A stretch of DNA of 35,733 nt from Candidatus Thioglobus sp. REDSEA-S12_B1 (GTDB lineage: Bacteria > Pseudomonadota > Gammaproteobacteria > PS1 > Pseudothioglobaceae), in NCBI GenBank assembly GCA_001628405.1, contig LURN01000041.1, positions 1-35,733 of the forward strand, in the 5' to 3' direction. The notes under the pieces were generated by a model. The model was not told where the DNA came from and did not search any database. It saw only the letters and a program-made list of their open reading frames with translations. Each line of letters starts with the position of its first letter. The stretch's first letter is position 1. This document shows positions 15,658 through 23,259 of the stretch, piece after piece. The translations under genes and the position numbers were made by a program.

Positions 15658-16740
15658 ATGAAAATTGATGCAATAAAGACGCAAATTATCGAAATACCAT
15701 TTGATAATACTATAACAACTGCCATTCATACTATGAGATCAGTTGGATGTGTTCTTCTAACTATCAAGACAGACGGGGGGATTTCAGGTGAGGGATATTT
15801 ATTTAGTTTGAATGCTAAAAACATCAAAATTTATAATGAGCGGCTCTCTAAAGTTGCTTCTTTATTGATTGGTCAGGACCCTTTATTAATACCATCTATT
15901 TTGAAAAAGATAAATCTTGCAATAGACTCCATAGGCAGAGATAGTATTAGCATTGCTGCTCTATCAACGCTTGATACTGCTCTATGGGATATCAATGGAA
16001 AAGCGAATAATTTGCCTTTACATAGACTATTTGGCATTCATCATACAAAAGTTAAAACCTATGCCAGCGGGGGATTGTGGCTATCCCAATCTATTGACTC
16101 AATAATTAATGAAGCTCATGAATTTTTACGCCAAGGTTTTTTAGCTATGAAGATTAGAGTTGGAAGTAGCAATAACTCTGTAGATATAGAACGCGTTAGA
16201 GAGCTAAGAAAAGCAATTGGACAAGAAATTGAACTGATGGCTGATGCTAACCAAGGCCTCAGCATTGATGATGCTATTGCTCTAGGAAAAGCTCTCGAAG
16301 AGTATGATTTAATCTGGCTGGAAGAGCCAGTTAATGCCTATGATTATAAAGGACATGCAATGGTTAAAAAGCAAGTAGCAATACCTATTGCTTCTTGTGA
16401 AAACGAATATTCTATTGAAGGTGTCCAGAAAATGTTAGATGCAGGAGGGTGTGATGTTGTAATGCCCGATCTTCAAAGAATTGGAGGCATCTCTGAAATG
16501 AGGACAACAGCTCATCTATCTAATTCTTATGATATTTCAATCTCTACACACATCTTTACAGAGCAAAGCTTATGTGTTGCAGGTTCTGTTGAGAACTGCA
16601 TCTCAGTTGAACATATGCCATGGTTTGCTGAAATTTTTAATGAAAAAATCGATATTATTGACGGATATATCAACATTCCAGAAAGGCCTGGAACAGGTTT
16701 TACGTTTAATCAAAATGCGATAAAACAATTCAACATTTAG
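15658..16740 (+). CDS. Enolase superfamily, mandelate racemase/muconate lactonizing type
   Basis: The 360-residue protein has the enolase-superfamily capping domain and barrel. Metal ligands are D196 (MADAN), E222 (WLEEP) and E248 (ASCENE). An Asp-His dyad D271 (MPDLQRIGG) and H298 (STHIFTEQS) puts it in the mandelate racemase subgroup. At the second-strand KxK position it reads K165-I-R167, so the second lysine is Arg. With one general base on the His-Asp side intact, a sugar-acid or hydroxyacid dehydratase or racemase is likely. It follows the LysR gene by 11 bp and is followed by sdaA. It is distinct from the HpbD-like relative at 30081-31187. The substrate is unknown. Confidence 0.82.
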   Translation: MKIDAIKTQIIEIPFDNTITTAIHTMRSVGCVLLTIKTDGGISGEGYLFSLNAKNIKIYNERLSKVASLLIGQDPLLIPSILKKINLAIDSIGRDSISIAALSTLDTALWDINGKANNLPLHRLFGIHHTKVKTYASGGLWLSQSIDSIINEAHEFLRQGFLAMKIRVGSSNNSVDIERVRELRKAIGQEIELMADANQGLSIDDAIALGKALEEYDLIWLEEPVNAYDYKGHAMVKKQVAIPIASCENEYSIEGVQKMLDAGGCDVVMPDLQRIGGISEMRTTAHLSNSYDISISTHIFTEQSLCVAGSVENCISVEHMPWFAEIFNEKIDIIDGYINIPERPGTGFTFNQNAIKQFNI

Positions 16741-16808
16741 TGAATTTTTTAAGATTTGAAATTTGTTTCATAATGTAGAATGGCAATTTTCATATCGATA
16801 AATTTACT

Positions 16809-18188
16809 ATGTTTATCAGTGTTTTAGACTTATTTAAAGTAGGGATTGGACCATCAAGCTCTCATACCATGGGACCTATGGTTGCGGCAAACGCATTTCT
16901 AAATGATGTCGGTCATTATATTGAATCAAATCCAGACACCACTGGTTATCATATTAGGTGCACGTTGAAAGACTCATTGGCCTATACCGGTGTTGGGCAT
17001 GCAACCGATAAAGCGGTTGTCCTTGGACTTCATGGTTATCTACCCGATACAATAATCGATGAGAACATGGATGAAGTTATCGATCGAACCTGGAACTCTA
17101 AAACTGTAACTATTGGTGAGGATAAAGTCGCTTCTTTCTTTTCAGAAGATGACATTATTTTTGATACGCGTAACTCATTAACACAACACCCAAATGGTAT
17201 TATTTTTGACCTCTTGAATAAGTCTGGTGAGCTGTTATTTTCAAGTACATATTTTTCAATAGGTGGTGGCTTTATATCAACCTTAGAAGAAATTGACAAT
17301 GTCGAAGCTCCAATAGCTGCTGAGCCAAGTTCGGCCTATCCATATCCATTCGATAACTCTGATCAGATGCTAGAAATGTCTAAAAAACATAATAAATCGA
17401 TTTGGGAAATGAAGCTAGCTAACGAAATAGAAAACCTCCCGGAAAAGATGCTCAATGAGGAATTAGATAAAATCTGGAACGCAATGAAAACTTGTGTTGA
17501 AAGAGGCCTGACTACTGAAGGAATATTGCCTGGGGGTCTGAACACTAAAAGACGAGCTAAACAACTTCATGAAAGCCTATTAAATGATTCTGAAAATGCT
17601 GGCACAAGCGACTGGCTATGCGCCTATGCTATGGCTGTAAACGAGGAAAATGCTGCTGGTCATATGGTCGTAACAGCACCTACAAATGGTGCTGCAGGAG
17701 TAGTTCCAGCGACACTTTACTATTACTATAAGCATAAGAATGCAACTCCAGAACAGATTAGACAATTTCTCTTATCAGCCTCTGCAATTGGTGGTCTAAT
17801 CAAACACAACAGCTCAATTTCTGGAGCAGAAGTTGGGTGTCAGGGTGAGGTTGGCTCTGCTTCCTCCATGGCTGCAGCAGGATTATGTGCTGCAAGAGGG
17901 GGAACAAGTGAACAAATTGAAAATGCTGCTGAAATGGCTCTAGAGCATCACATTGGCATGACCTGTGATCCTGTAAAGGGATTGGTTCAGGTTCCATGTA
18001 TTGAAAGAAATGGCTTTGGAGCGGTTAAAGCCTATACAGCAAGCTCACTCTCCTTAAGAGAAAGCGGCGAGCACTTAATTTCACTGGATCAATGTATAGC
18101 TGCAATGAAGAGAACAGGCCTTGATATGTCTACAAAGTATAAAGAGACCTCACTTGGTGGATTAGCGGTAAGCTTTATTGAGTGCTGA
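16809..18188 (+). CDS. sdaA: L-serine ammonia-lyase (L-serine dehydratase)
   Basis: This iron-sulfur enzyme converts L-serine to pyruvate and ammonia. It is the single-chain form of 459 residues, close to E. coli SdaA/SdaB. The beta domain begins with GPSSSHTMGP at 14-23. The [4Fe-4S] cysteines are C344 in VGCQGEVGS, C386 in TCDPVKG and C397 in VPCIERN, matching the E. coli spacing. No strong ribosome-binding site is seen before the ATG. With the glycine cleavage operon in the same window, it offers a route from glycine via serine to pyruvate. It is convergent with the DUF3726-like gene, with a 1-bp gap and no clear terminator. Confidence 0.96.
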   Translation: MFISVLDLFKVGIGPSSSHTMGPMVAANAFLNDVGHYIESNPDTTGYHIRCTLKDSLAYTGVGHATDKAVVLGLHGYLPDTIIDENMDEVIDRTWNSKTVTIGEDKVASFFSEDDIIFDTRNSLTQHPNGIIFDLLNKSGELLFSSTYFSIGGGFISTLEEIDNVEAPIAAEPSSAYPYPFDNSDQMLEMSKKHNKSIWEMKLANEIENLPEKMLNEELDKIWNAMKTCVERGLTTEGILPGGLNTKRRAKQLHESLLNDSENAGTSDWLCAYAMAVNEENAAGHMVVTAPTNGAAGVVPATLYYYYKHKNATPEQIRQFLLSASAIGGLIKHNSSISGAEVGCQGEVGSASSMAAAGLCAARGGTSEQIENAAEMALEHHIGMTCDPVKGLVQVPCIERNGFGAVKAYTASSLSLRESGEHLISLDQCIAAMKRTGLDMSTKYKETSLGGLAVSFIEC

Positions 18189-18189
18189 A

Positions 18190-18921
18190 TTAATCAGTAT
18201 CAACTAGGCCGGCTCCTGCTCCTGATGCTCTTGATTCGGCGCTCGATTTAACTAGACATCGAGAAAAATACTCATAGATTTTTGGCCATTTTTCTCCAAC
18301 CTTGACTCCATTATTCAAAACCTCAAGTTTTTCATTTTTTATATCAAATGTTTGAGTTTTTCCATTTGGAACTTCTGTGTTATTAGAGTCTAAAGAAGAA
18401 ATGTAGATATCAGCATAATGGCTTGACTCTATTGGAGCCTTTGAAGTAGAGATAATTTCCCACTTCGTATCATCTACGAAATTTACTTCATAAAAATGGT
18501 TGTCCTGATCAATCCAAGATGCCTTAACACCAAAGCATTGATTTGCGCCAAGAGCTGCAATCACTAGGAAAGGGCAGTCAACATTGGATATTTTCAGCTT
18601 ACCTTCAAGGCCATTAAATTCAATCCAGTCTATACAGCTTACCGAGGCCTCTAAAGAGGACAATACCTTGTCTTCTGGACAAAAAAGATGACTTATCTGA
18701 TTATCTTTTTCAAACTTTATTGAAAGGCTACTTTTTTTATGATCAAGATGATCTAACGCCGACAAGCTGCACTCACAAGGATCGAAACCATTTTGTGCAG
18801 CCCAAATATTACTTCTTGCAAAATCCTCAGAAACACCAATAGGCGCATTGACACCAAAGCCTGCACGCGTGAAATAAAAAAGAACTTCGTTTAATGAAAT
18901 CGTTAAATCGCTTTTTGGCAT
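18190..18921 (-). CDS. DUF3726-like protein of unknown function
   Basis: The 243-residue protein resembles DUF3726 proteins known from marine alphaproteobacteria. It has an N-terminal segment SLNEVLFYFTRAGFGVNAPIGVSEDFAR and a C-terminal SRASGAGAGLVDTD ending, which is the family signature. No catalytic motif, signal peptide or membrane segment is seen. I start at the ATG at 18921; a TTG two codons upstream gives 245. The start lies inside the 3' end of the 580-residue gene, a 19-bp overlap on the same strand that implies translational coupling. The overlap suggests that the two proteins act together, perhaps as a complex; this is inference. Family assignment is from memory of its motif pattern. 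Confidence 0.6.
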   Translation of the reverse strand: MPKSDLTISLNEVLFYFTRAGFGVNAPIGVSEDFARSNIWAAQNGFDPCECSLSALDHLDHKKSSLSIKFEKDNQISHLFCPEDKVLSSLEASVSCIDWIEFNGLEGKLKISNVDCPFLVIAALGANQCFGVKASWIDQDNHFYEVNFVDDTKWEIISTSKAPIESSHYADIYISSLDSNNTEVPNGKTQTFDIKNEKLEVLNNGVKVGEKWPKIYEYFSRCLVKSSAESRASGAGAGLVDTD

Positions 18922-20645
18922 GAACAATTAATGCATGGGTAAGACTGAGAACGCCCAGCAATTGGAAAAGACCAGCAATCATGATTTGGATCTTGGACTT
19001 GCTCTGGAAGGGGAGCACCCTGGTACATTGAAATGCGAGTCCAGAGATCAGACTTAGGATCAAACTTTGAGGCACCAAAGAATGCCAACTTGAACCGCAA
19101 CAAATCTAGTGGCCTCATAGACTCACTCAGTAAATTATCTTGAACTTCGGAGTAAGGCCTTTCAAAAGTATTCTGAATTCTGCGAATAATATGTCTGAAC
19201 TGAGGATAGATCATCACAAATTCACCTATCGGCATATCTTCATCAGTTCTTGCTAATACCTCATTTAAATCATGGACATCGCGCCCAATGGCTAGTGGCA
19301 TTTCCTGATCAACGCCCTCATCAACCCCTCTAGATCCAAATCTTGGCTCTAACTTATCCTCCGAATAATACCAAAAGTGGTGCTGAGACTCCTCAAGAGA
19401 AAAGTCAATTGTTGTTGCCCATTTGTAAGCATCAGCAACAACCTCCTTTAATTGAGATAAGCTCATAGCAGCCTTAAATTTAGGTATTTTAGCTGTCGAC
19501 ATTGTGTCAGCAAGGTCATCAACAATTGAGCCATGAGGCTCAATAATTAAGGAAACAATCATCTCTTGGCACTCCAAAGAAAAGTTATCCTCAACATACT
19601 GATAAATTCCATTCCATGGATAAGGTCTAAAGATATTAGACTCATCTTCACACCACATTCTAAGTGCTTGGATTTCGTCTGTGAGGCAATTAATTCTTGC
19701 TGATTGAGCTTCATCATCAACATTCCATTCGTCAATATGCTGGCTTACCTGAAGCAAAGACTTAAGAAAAACCTCAAGAGTTCTTGGCAATGCAGTTTCA
19801 ATAGATCTGACTCTTGCTAACGCAGTTTCTTTGGCAACAACCCAGTTGTGAATGAGTGTTGGATGCTTCAATAAAAAAGGCGCCATCCCGAGTCCTGTAG
19901 AATTACCAACGCCAATGAATCTACTTATGTTTTGATCGAGTCGAACTGCCTGCTCACCACCCCTCACTCTGGCAAGCTCCTCAACCAAATCAATGGTAAA
20001 CCATCGAATCAAATAGACTGCTAATAGTTCAATCTGAAATGGACCGCTGCATTCAGGCCGATCAGCAATCTTTTCTCTATCAGCACAGCCGAATTTACCA
20101 CTACCATAGACCGCGGTTGTTCTCATTAGGTATCCCACCGAAGAAATCAATTCTATGTCGGGCTGATTTCCTGATGCCAATGCATTTATAATATTCTCAA
20201 AGACTCTGAGGCTTTTATTTGCCCTTGCCAGAACAAGCTCACTTGGCCTATACCTTCCGCCTTCTTGGAGAGGAGTGTTTTTAGCTAAATAATCAATATC
20301 CTCTTGTGTTGGAACACCATCAAACAGACTAAATGTAGCATCCCATACCTCTGCAATAACCCTGTCAGTTCTCATATCAGCAGGAATCTCTTGCGTAAAT
20401 GCGATTAATGAATAAGTTCTTTTTGGAGTTATTGCGGAGTAAACACTGACGCCATAACCGTCTTTATCAATATTACTAATTATTCTTTTAAACTGCCAAT
20501 TCTCCTGAGACATTCGCCTAATGAGTGATCTCATAAAGCTTAATCGTGTAGGAAATGAGGAGCCCATTCTGTCTAGGCGCATAACCTTTTCAGGTGACCT
20601 CATAAAATCAGATTCAATATCAATTAATGCAGTTTCACTAGACAT
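18903..20645 (-). CDS. Unknown 580-residue protein, partner of the DUF3726-like and M19-like genes
   Basis: I recognise no known domain. The chain looks soluble and largely alpha-helical, with many Arg/Glu pairs, no signal peptide and no membrane segment. Cysteines cluster in two places: around FGCADREKIADRPECSGPF in the middle, and at the extreme C terminus (C557, then C571, C574 and C576 in PCINCSC). The latter spacing could bind zinc or an Fe-S centre. The start ATG is 4 bp after the M19-like stop, and the end overlaps the DUF3726-like start by 19 bp. The gene therefore sits in a tightly coupled four-gene operon behind the semialdehyde dehydrogenase. A role in a betaine-derived pathway is inferred from context alone. 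Confidence 0.75.
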   Translation of the reverse strand: MSSETALIDIESDFMRSPEKVMRLDRMGSSFPTRLSFMRSLIRRMSQENWQFKRIISNIDKDGYGVSVYSAITPKRTYSLIAFTQEIPADMRTDRVIAEVWDATFSLFDGVPTQEDIDYLAKNTPLQEGGRYRPSELVLARANKSLRVFENIINALASGNQPDIELISSVGYLMRTTAVYGSGKFGCADREKIADRPECSGPFQIELLAVYLIRWFTIDLVEELARVRGGEQAVRLDQNISRFIGVGNSTGLGMAPFLLKHPTLIHNWVVAKETALARVRSIETALPRTLEVFLKSLLQVSQHIDEWNVDDEAQSARINCLTDEIQALRMWCEDESNIFRPYPWNGIYQYVEDNFSLECQEMIVSLIIEPHGSIVDDLADTMSTAKIPKFKAAMSLSQLKEVVADAYKWATTIDFSLEESQHHFWYYSEDKLEPRFGSRGVDEGVDQEMPLAIGRDVHDLNEVLARTDEDMPIGEFVMIYPQFRHIIRRIQNTFERPYSEVQDNLLSESMRPLDLLRFKLAFFGASKFDPKSDLWTRISMYQGAPLPEQVQDPNHDCWSFPIAGRSQSYPCINCSCQKAI

Positions 20646-20649
20646 AAAT

Positions 20650-21639
20650 TTATTTTAAAGGTTCGAATGAGGCTTCGAAAAAATTTAACCAGTTTTTGCC
20701 CATGACTAACTCAACATCTTCATTTGAGAAGCCTTTTGACAACAATCCCGATGCGATGTTAACAAAATCTCGGTTGTCACGAAACCATTCAGGCTGGTCT
20801 GGAAAACCAGCAAAGCTTGCTGACCCTTCTCCATAATCACGGTCATTAGTCCACGTTCCATTTCTCATCCACTCTACAACACTGTCGGGCTGATTTTGAC
20901 AAAGGTCTGTTCCAATACCAATGCTATTGATTCCCATAAGATCAGCTGTATCAGCAATCATATTGCAAAAACTCTCTAATGTGCAGCTTGAACCATCTTT
21001 GAGATGATGAGGATAAACTGAAAAACCAAGCATACCTCCACTCTCACCTAAGGCTTTAAGCACCTCGTCCGATTTGTTTCTCAAAGCGGGGTGCCAAAAA
21101 GTCGGATTTGCATGAGTGATAGCAATTGGACGCTCTGAAATTTCAATTGCCTCCAGTGTGGACCTTTCTGAAGAATGGCTCATATCAACCACAAGCCCTA
21201 CGCGATTCATCTCTTTTATAACCTGTTTGCCCATACGGGTGATTCCAGGATCATTCTCTTCATAACAACCTGTACCCAATAAACTTTGATTGTTATATGT
21301 CAGCTGCATAAACCTAACGCCTAATTGATGACATACCTCAACCAGCCCAATATTGTCTTCAATTGGTGAACAATTTTGAAAACCAAAAAATATCGCTGTT
21401 CGTCCTTCTTTTCTTGCTTTTAATACGTCACTTGCAGTCCTTCCTTGAAAAATTAGAGCGGAATAATCCTCAAATCTTCTATTCCAATCAATAACATTTT
21501 GAACCATCTCTTGAAAATCTTCGTGATAACAAATTGTCACATGAATTGCGCTTATACCACCCCAATTGATTTGCTGAAAAACCTCTTCACTCCAATTATT
21601 GTATTGAAGCGCATCAATGAAAAGTGATTGGTGAGCCAT
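20650..21639 (-). CDS. M19 (renal dipeptidase) fold protein with altered metal site
   Basis: The 329-residue protein has the M19 barrel. Conserved positions kept are H155 (VVDMSHSS), H176 (AITHANP), R187-N188 and D245 (GIGTDL). The N-terminal HxD zinc pair is replaced by an IDALQ stretch at 8-12, and the bridging glutamate by Gln at 88 (FFGFQN). The canonical binuclear zinc site is thus incomplete, and dipeptidase activity is doubtful. As I recall, relatives with the same FGFQN pattern occur in marine bacteria, so this is a subfamily, not a decayed gene. The ATG overlaps the upstream dehydrogenase stop by 1 bp (TAATG), indicating coupling. No signal peptide is present, unlike secreted dipeptidases. 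It may be a hydrolase or lyase for a pathway intermediate. Confidence 0.78.
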   Translation of the reverse strand: MAHQSLFIDALQYNNWSEEVFQQINWGGISAIHVTICYHEDFQEMVQNVIDWNRRFEDYSALIFQGRTASDVLKARKEGRTAIFFGFQNCSPIEDNIGLVEVCHQLGVRFMQLTYNNQSLLGTGCYEENDPGITRMGKQVIKEMNRVGLVVDMSHSSERSTLEAIEISERPIAITHANPTFWHPALRNKSDEVLKALGESGGMLGFSVYPHHLKDGSSCTLESFCNMIADTADLMGINSIGIGTDLCQNQPDSVVEWMRNGTWTNDRDYGEGSASFAGFPDQPEWFRDNRDFVNIASGLLSKGFSNEDVELVMGKNWLNFFEASFEPLK

Positions 21640-23087
21640 TATGGATTTCCGCTTGAAATGTAAGAAGTTTTAACTTGAGTATACAGCTCTTTGGCGTAAC
21701 TACCTTGCTCTCTTGGGCCAAAACTTGAATTTTTTCTACCCCCAAATGGAACATGGTAATCAGTACCAGCAGTGGGTAAATTCACCATTACGCATCCACT
21801 CTCTGCATTCCTTCTGAAGTGGCTTGCTGTAGATAGTGACTGAGTTATAATCCCTGAAACTAGACCAAAATCAGTATCATTTGCAACTGATAATGCCTCA
21901 TCGTAGTCCGCAACCTTAATCACACATGCCATCGGTGCAAAAAGCTCTTCTCGGTTAACCCTCATTGAGTTATTACCACCAATTAATAAGGCTGGCTGCA
22001 TATAAAAACCTGGGTTATCTAGCTCAAGTTTTTCGCCTCCACAGACGACTTCACAGCCCTCTTCTTTAGCCAGTGCCATATATTTAAGATTAGAGTCAAG
22101 TTGCTGCTGACTAGCAGCTGGACCGATTTGAGTTCCCTCTTGAAGAGCATCCCCAACCTTGAGAGCTGAAGTTGACTCTTTCATGCGATCAACAAATTCA
22201 TCATGAATCGATGAATGAACAACCAGTCTTGATGAAGCCGTACATTTTTGACCGGTCGATCCAAAAGCTCCTGCTGTGGCTGCAGCAACCGCAACATCCA
22301 TGTCAGCATCATCCATTACCACTAGTGGGTTCTTAGAGCCCAACTCAAGCTGAAACTTTGTTAAATTTTTCGCTGCTGAACTCGCAATCTGACGACCGAC
22401 ATCGTAAGAACCAGTAAAGCTGATTGCGTGAACTTTGGGGCTTTCTGCCAAAGCCTGACCGATTGATGATCCAGACCCCATTACCAAGTTAAATAACCCA
22501 TTAGGTATATCTTGTTTTGCAATAATCTCAGTTAGCGCAACCGCACTAGCTGGTGTCAAATTAGCAGGCTTCCAAATAACTGCATTACCAAATGCTAGAG
22601 CTGGAGCAATTTTCCAGCTGGCTGTTGCAGTTGGAAAGTTCCATGGAGAAATAATGGCAACTGTTCCCATAGGCTCACGACGGACATCAATTTCAATATT
22701 TGGTCTGACTGAATCAGCTGTATCTCCCCCCTGCCTTAAAACTTCAGCGGCGTAGTAGGTAAAAAATTGACCTGCTCTATAAACCTCACCCTTTCCCTCT
22801 GCAAGAGGCTTGCCTTCTTCCCTTGAAAGAAGCTCTCCAAGCTCAGCACTGCGTGCCATCATCTCCTCGCCAATCTTCATTAAAACGGCTTGACGCTGTT
22901 CCAGACCTGTTGCAGCCCATTGTCTTTGTGCAGCTTGAGCAGAATTAAGAGCATCCTCCAATTGAGCATTATTGGCTTGAGCAAATTCACCAATGATATC
23001 GTTTGTATTGGATGGATTAATATTTGATATTGAGCTAGCGCCCTTAACCCAGTCACCGGCTATGTAGTTATTAGAAAGATTTGACAT
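21639..23087 (-). CDS. Alpha-ketoglutarate semialdehyde dehydrogenase-like aldehyde dehydrogenase
   Basis: This is an NAD(P)-dependent aldehyde dehydrogenase of 482 residues. Catalytic residues are N150 (SPWNF), E248 (LELGSKNP) and C282 (GQKCTASSR). The C-terminal FGGRKNSSFGPREQGSYAKELYT segment matches the alpha-ketoglutaric-semialdehyde dehydrogenase branch, used at the end of L-arabinose, glucarate and hydroxyproline pathways to give alpha-ketoglutarate. Other branches (succinate or betaine aldehyde) usually differ there. It is first in the minus-strand operon and its stop overlaps the M19-like start. A good promoter with an overlapping palindrome lies 29 bp upstream. Confidence 0.8.
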   Translation of the reverse strand: MSNLSNNYIAGDWVKGASSISNINPSNTNDIIGEFAQANNAQLEDALNSAQAAQRQWAATGLEQRQAVLMKIGEEMMARSAELGELLSREEGKPLAEGKGEVYRAGQFFTYYAAEVLRQGGDTADSVRPNIEIDVRREPMGTVAIISPWNFPTATASWKIAPALAFGNAVIWKPANLTPASAVALTEIIAKQDIPNGLFNLVMGSGSSIGQALAESPKVHAISFTGSYDVGRQIASSAAKNLTKFQLELGSKNPLVVMDDADMDVAVAAATAGAFGSTGQKCTASSRLVVHSSIHDEFVDRMKESTSALKVGDALQEGTQIGPAASQQQLDSNLKYMALAKEEGCEVVCGGEKLELDNPGFYMQPALLIGGNNSMRVNREELFAPMACVIKVADYDEALSVANDTDFGLVSGIITQSLSTASHFRRNAESGCVMVNLPTAGTDYHVPFGGRKNSSFGPREQGSYAKELYTQVKTSYISSGNP

Positions 23088-23115
23088 TACTTAAATTCAT
23101 TTTTCAAAATGATAA

Positions 23116-23143
23116 ATTTTACTCTTAATTATTGATATATCAA
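23116..23143 (-). promoter_or_regulatory. Predicted sigma70 promoter of the semialdehyde dehydrogenase operon
   Basis: On the minus strand TTGATA (23143-23138) and TAAAAT (23121-23116) match the -35 and -10 consensus at 5/6 each, with a 16-bp spacer. Transcription would start near 23109, about 22 nt before the ATG at 23087. The -35 is formed by half of the palindrome at 23128-23147. Confidence 0.5.
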
Positions 23144-23147
23144 GAAT
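23128..23147. promoter_or_regulatory. 20-bp near-perfect palindrome, probable operator
   Basis: ATTATTGATATATCAAGAAT has a perfect 12-bp core TTGATATATCAA (23132-23143), flanked by ATT/AAT arms with one mismatched pair. It overlaps the -35 of the minus-strand promoter and lies in the 172-bp divergent region shared with the MttB-like gene, so it may control both operons. The shape recalls GntR-family sites, but no such regulator is in the window. Confidence 0.5.
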
Positions 23148-23199
23148 ATAAGCATTTTAGTGGATATAGTATTTTTCACCTTTCTTTGAAAAAAAACTG

Positions 23200-23228
23200 T
23201 TGCGTTAAATAAATTATTAATCTACGAT
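23200..23228 (+). promoter_or_regulatory. Weak candidate promoter for the MttB-like operon
   Basis: TTGCGT (23200-23205) and TACGAT (23223-23228) are spaced by 17 bp and point to the MttB-like gene, whose GTG lies 31 bp downstream. Matches are 3/6 and 4/6, so this is weak. TTGAAA at 23186-23191 is an alternative -35. Confidence 0.25.
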
Positions 23229-23259
23229 ACGCTTATTGTAATAGAGATTAAAAAATAAC

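Noticed and set aside
20656..20670. GGTTCGAAT stretch resembling a tRNA T-loop
   Set aside because: It lies inside the coding end of the M19-like gene and no cloverleaf arms surround it.
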